Assembly (NCBI GenBank): GCA_039818665.1
Contig: JBCBTJ010000071.1
Span: forward strand, 1 to 12,579
DNA length: 12,579 nucleotides
Direction of reading: 5' to 3'
From: JBCBTJ01 sp039818665
GTDB lineage: Bacteria; Pseudomonadota; Alphaproteobacteria; Caulobacterales; Hyphomonadaceae
Shown: in pieces, positions 12,332-12,579 of the stretch
Layout: every line of letters begins with the position of its first letter
How positions within the stretch are numbered: the stretch's first letter is position 1
Translations under genes and position numbers: made by a program
Notes under the pieces: model-generated
What the model saw: the letters and a program-made list of their open reading frames with translations, nothing else
What the model was told of the DNA's origin: nothing
Databases searched by the model: none

Positions 12332-12397
12332 AGTGCGCGCGGGGCCGCCTCCCGAGCCCCGAGCTTCACGTCGCGTTTTGTTGGATAAGTCGTTGAT

Positions 12398-12579
12398 CTA
12401 GAGCAGGCGAATGCGCGGCCGGGCGCGCAAGGCCGGCGGCAGCGGCGGCGGCCGCGCGCGGCTCTGTTGCAGGATCGCGTGGCCGAAGGCGTGGTAGAGG
12501 GCGGAGACCTCGGTGCCGTAACGCGACGGCACGAGGCGCTTGCCGTGGTCGGGGGCCACCAAGAGCCCCGGCCGCTTGC
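12398..12579 (-). CDS. C-terminal end of an unrecognised protein (partial)
   Basis: On the minus strand an uninterrupted frame enters from the window edge and ends at a TAG at 12400-12398, giving the last 59 residues. They begin KRPGLLVAPDHGKRLVPSRY, continue TEVSALYHAFGHAILQQ, and end in an Arg/Pro-rich tail with PPPLPPALRARPRIRLL. I do not recognise the family. The tail looks disordered and basic. The frame is believed to be real because it is open to the edge, its first 38 visible residues look like a normal folded segment, and a REP-type structure follows the stop, as is common after genes. An antisense or spurious frame cannot be fully excluded from 59 residues. Confidence 0.5.
   Translation of the reverse strand, partial: KRPGLLVAPDHGKRLVPSRYGTEVSALYHAFGHAILQQSRARPPPLPPALRARPRIRLL

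Noticed and set aside
12001..12369. N-terminal extension of the sulfhydrylase to 557 residues
   Set aside because: The extra part is Ala/Arg/Lys-rich, made from repeat DNA, and a strong GAAGGAG precedes the family-typical start at 12000.
12084..12401. 105-residue plus-strand frame with repeated ASPERLRRR
   Set aside because: It only translates the 68-69 bp tandem repeat and the REP pair, so it is a by-product of repeats.

Overview
This is GC-rich chromosomal DNA with dense, mostly ATG-started genes and long spurious antisense frames. The protein families suggest an aerobic alphaproteobacterium, plausibly of the Caulobacterales/Hyphomonadaceae/Parvularculales type. That placement is inferred from protein style; no rRNA or other marker is present. 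I see no tRNA, rRNA, CRISPR array, integrase or transposase gene. Most of the window looks like ordinary chromosomal backbone and accessory metabolism, and I found no clearly new multi-gene system.

Layout. (1) 132-1718, plus strand: a two-gene unit made of a crotonase with all three acidic residues of a delta3,5-delta2,4-dienoyl-CoA isomerase, then a short-chain dehydrogenase (SDR) whose canonical catalytic Tyr is Phe. A strong hairpin follows. (2) 1749-5213, minus strand: an S9 prolyl-oligopeptidase-type lipoprotein, a small hotdog-like protein, a secreted DM13-domain protein with its own rho-independent terminator, and a helical DUF2780/DUF2267-like protein. (3) 5214-5595: an intergenic region with two hairpins and a thrice-repeated GTTAnCAAAC-like motif, leading into an RhlE-type DEAD-box RNA helicase (5596-6912) with a TTG start. 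(4) 6909-7907, minus strand: a subfamily-I-like haloalkane dehalogenase whose stop codon shares a CTAG palindrome with the helicase stop. (5) 7993-9401, plus strand: a Gfo/Idh/MocA oxidoreductase translationally coupled to a four-helix membrane protein. (6) 12000-9355, minus strand: a compact three-gene run of O-acetylhomoserine sulfhydrylase, a PD40-repeat lipoprotein and a Vsr mismatch endonuclease. The vsr 3' end runs 47 bp into the opposing membrane-protein gene. (7) 12001-12397: non-coding and repeat-rich, with an SD-overlapping hairpin, a 68-69 bp tandem repeat and a REP/BIME-like pair of inverted palindromes. (8) 12398-12579, minus strand: the C-terminal end of an unrecognised gene that runs off the window.

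How the genes work together. The isomerase/SDR pair fits auxiliary beta-oxidation of unsaturated acyl-CoAs. The sulfhydrylase makes homocysteine for methionine synthesis. The dehalogenase could detoxify or use haloalkanes. Vsr corrects T:G mismatches arising from deaminated 5-methylcytosine, but no cytosine methyltransferase is encoded here. The items most worth a second look are the Tyr-less SDR beside a dienoyl-CoA isomerase, the hairpin over the sulfhydrylase ribosome site, the REP pair with GTAG guide tetranucleotides, and the structured leader of the TTG-started helicase gene.
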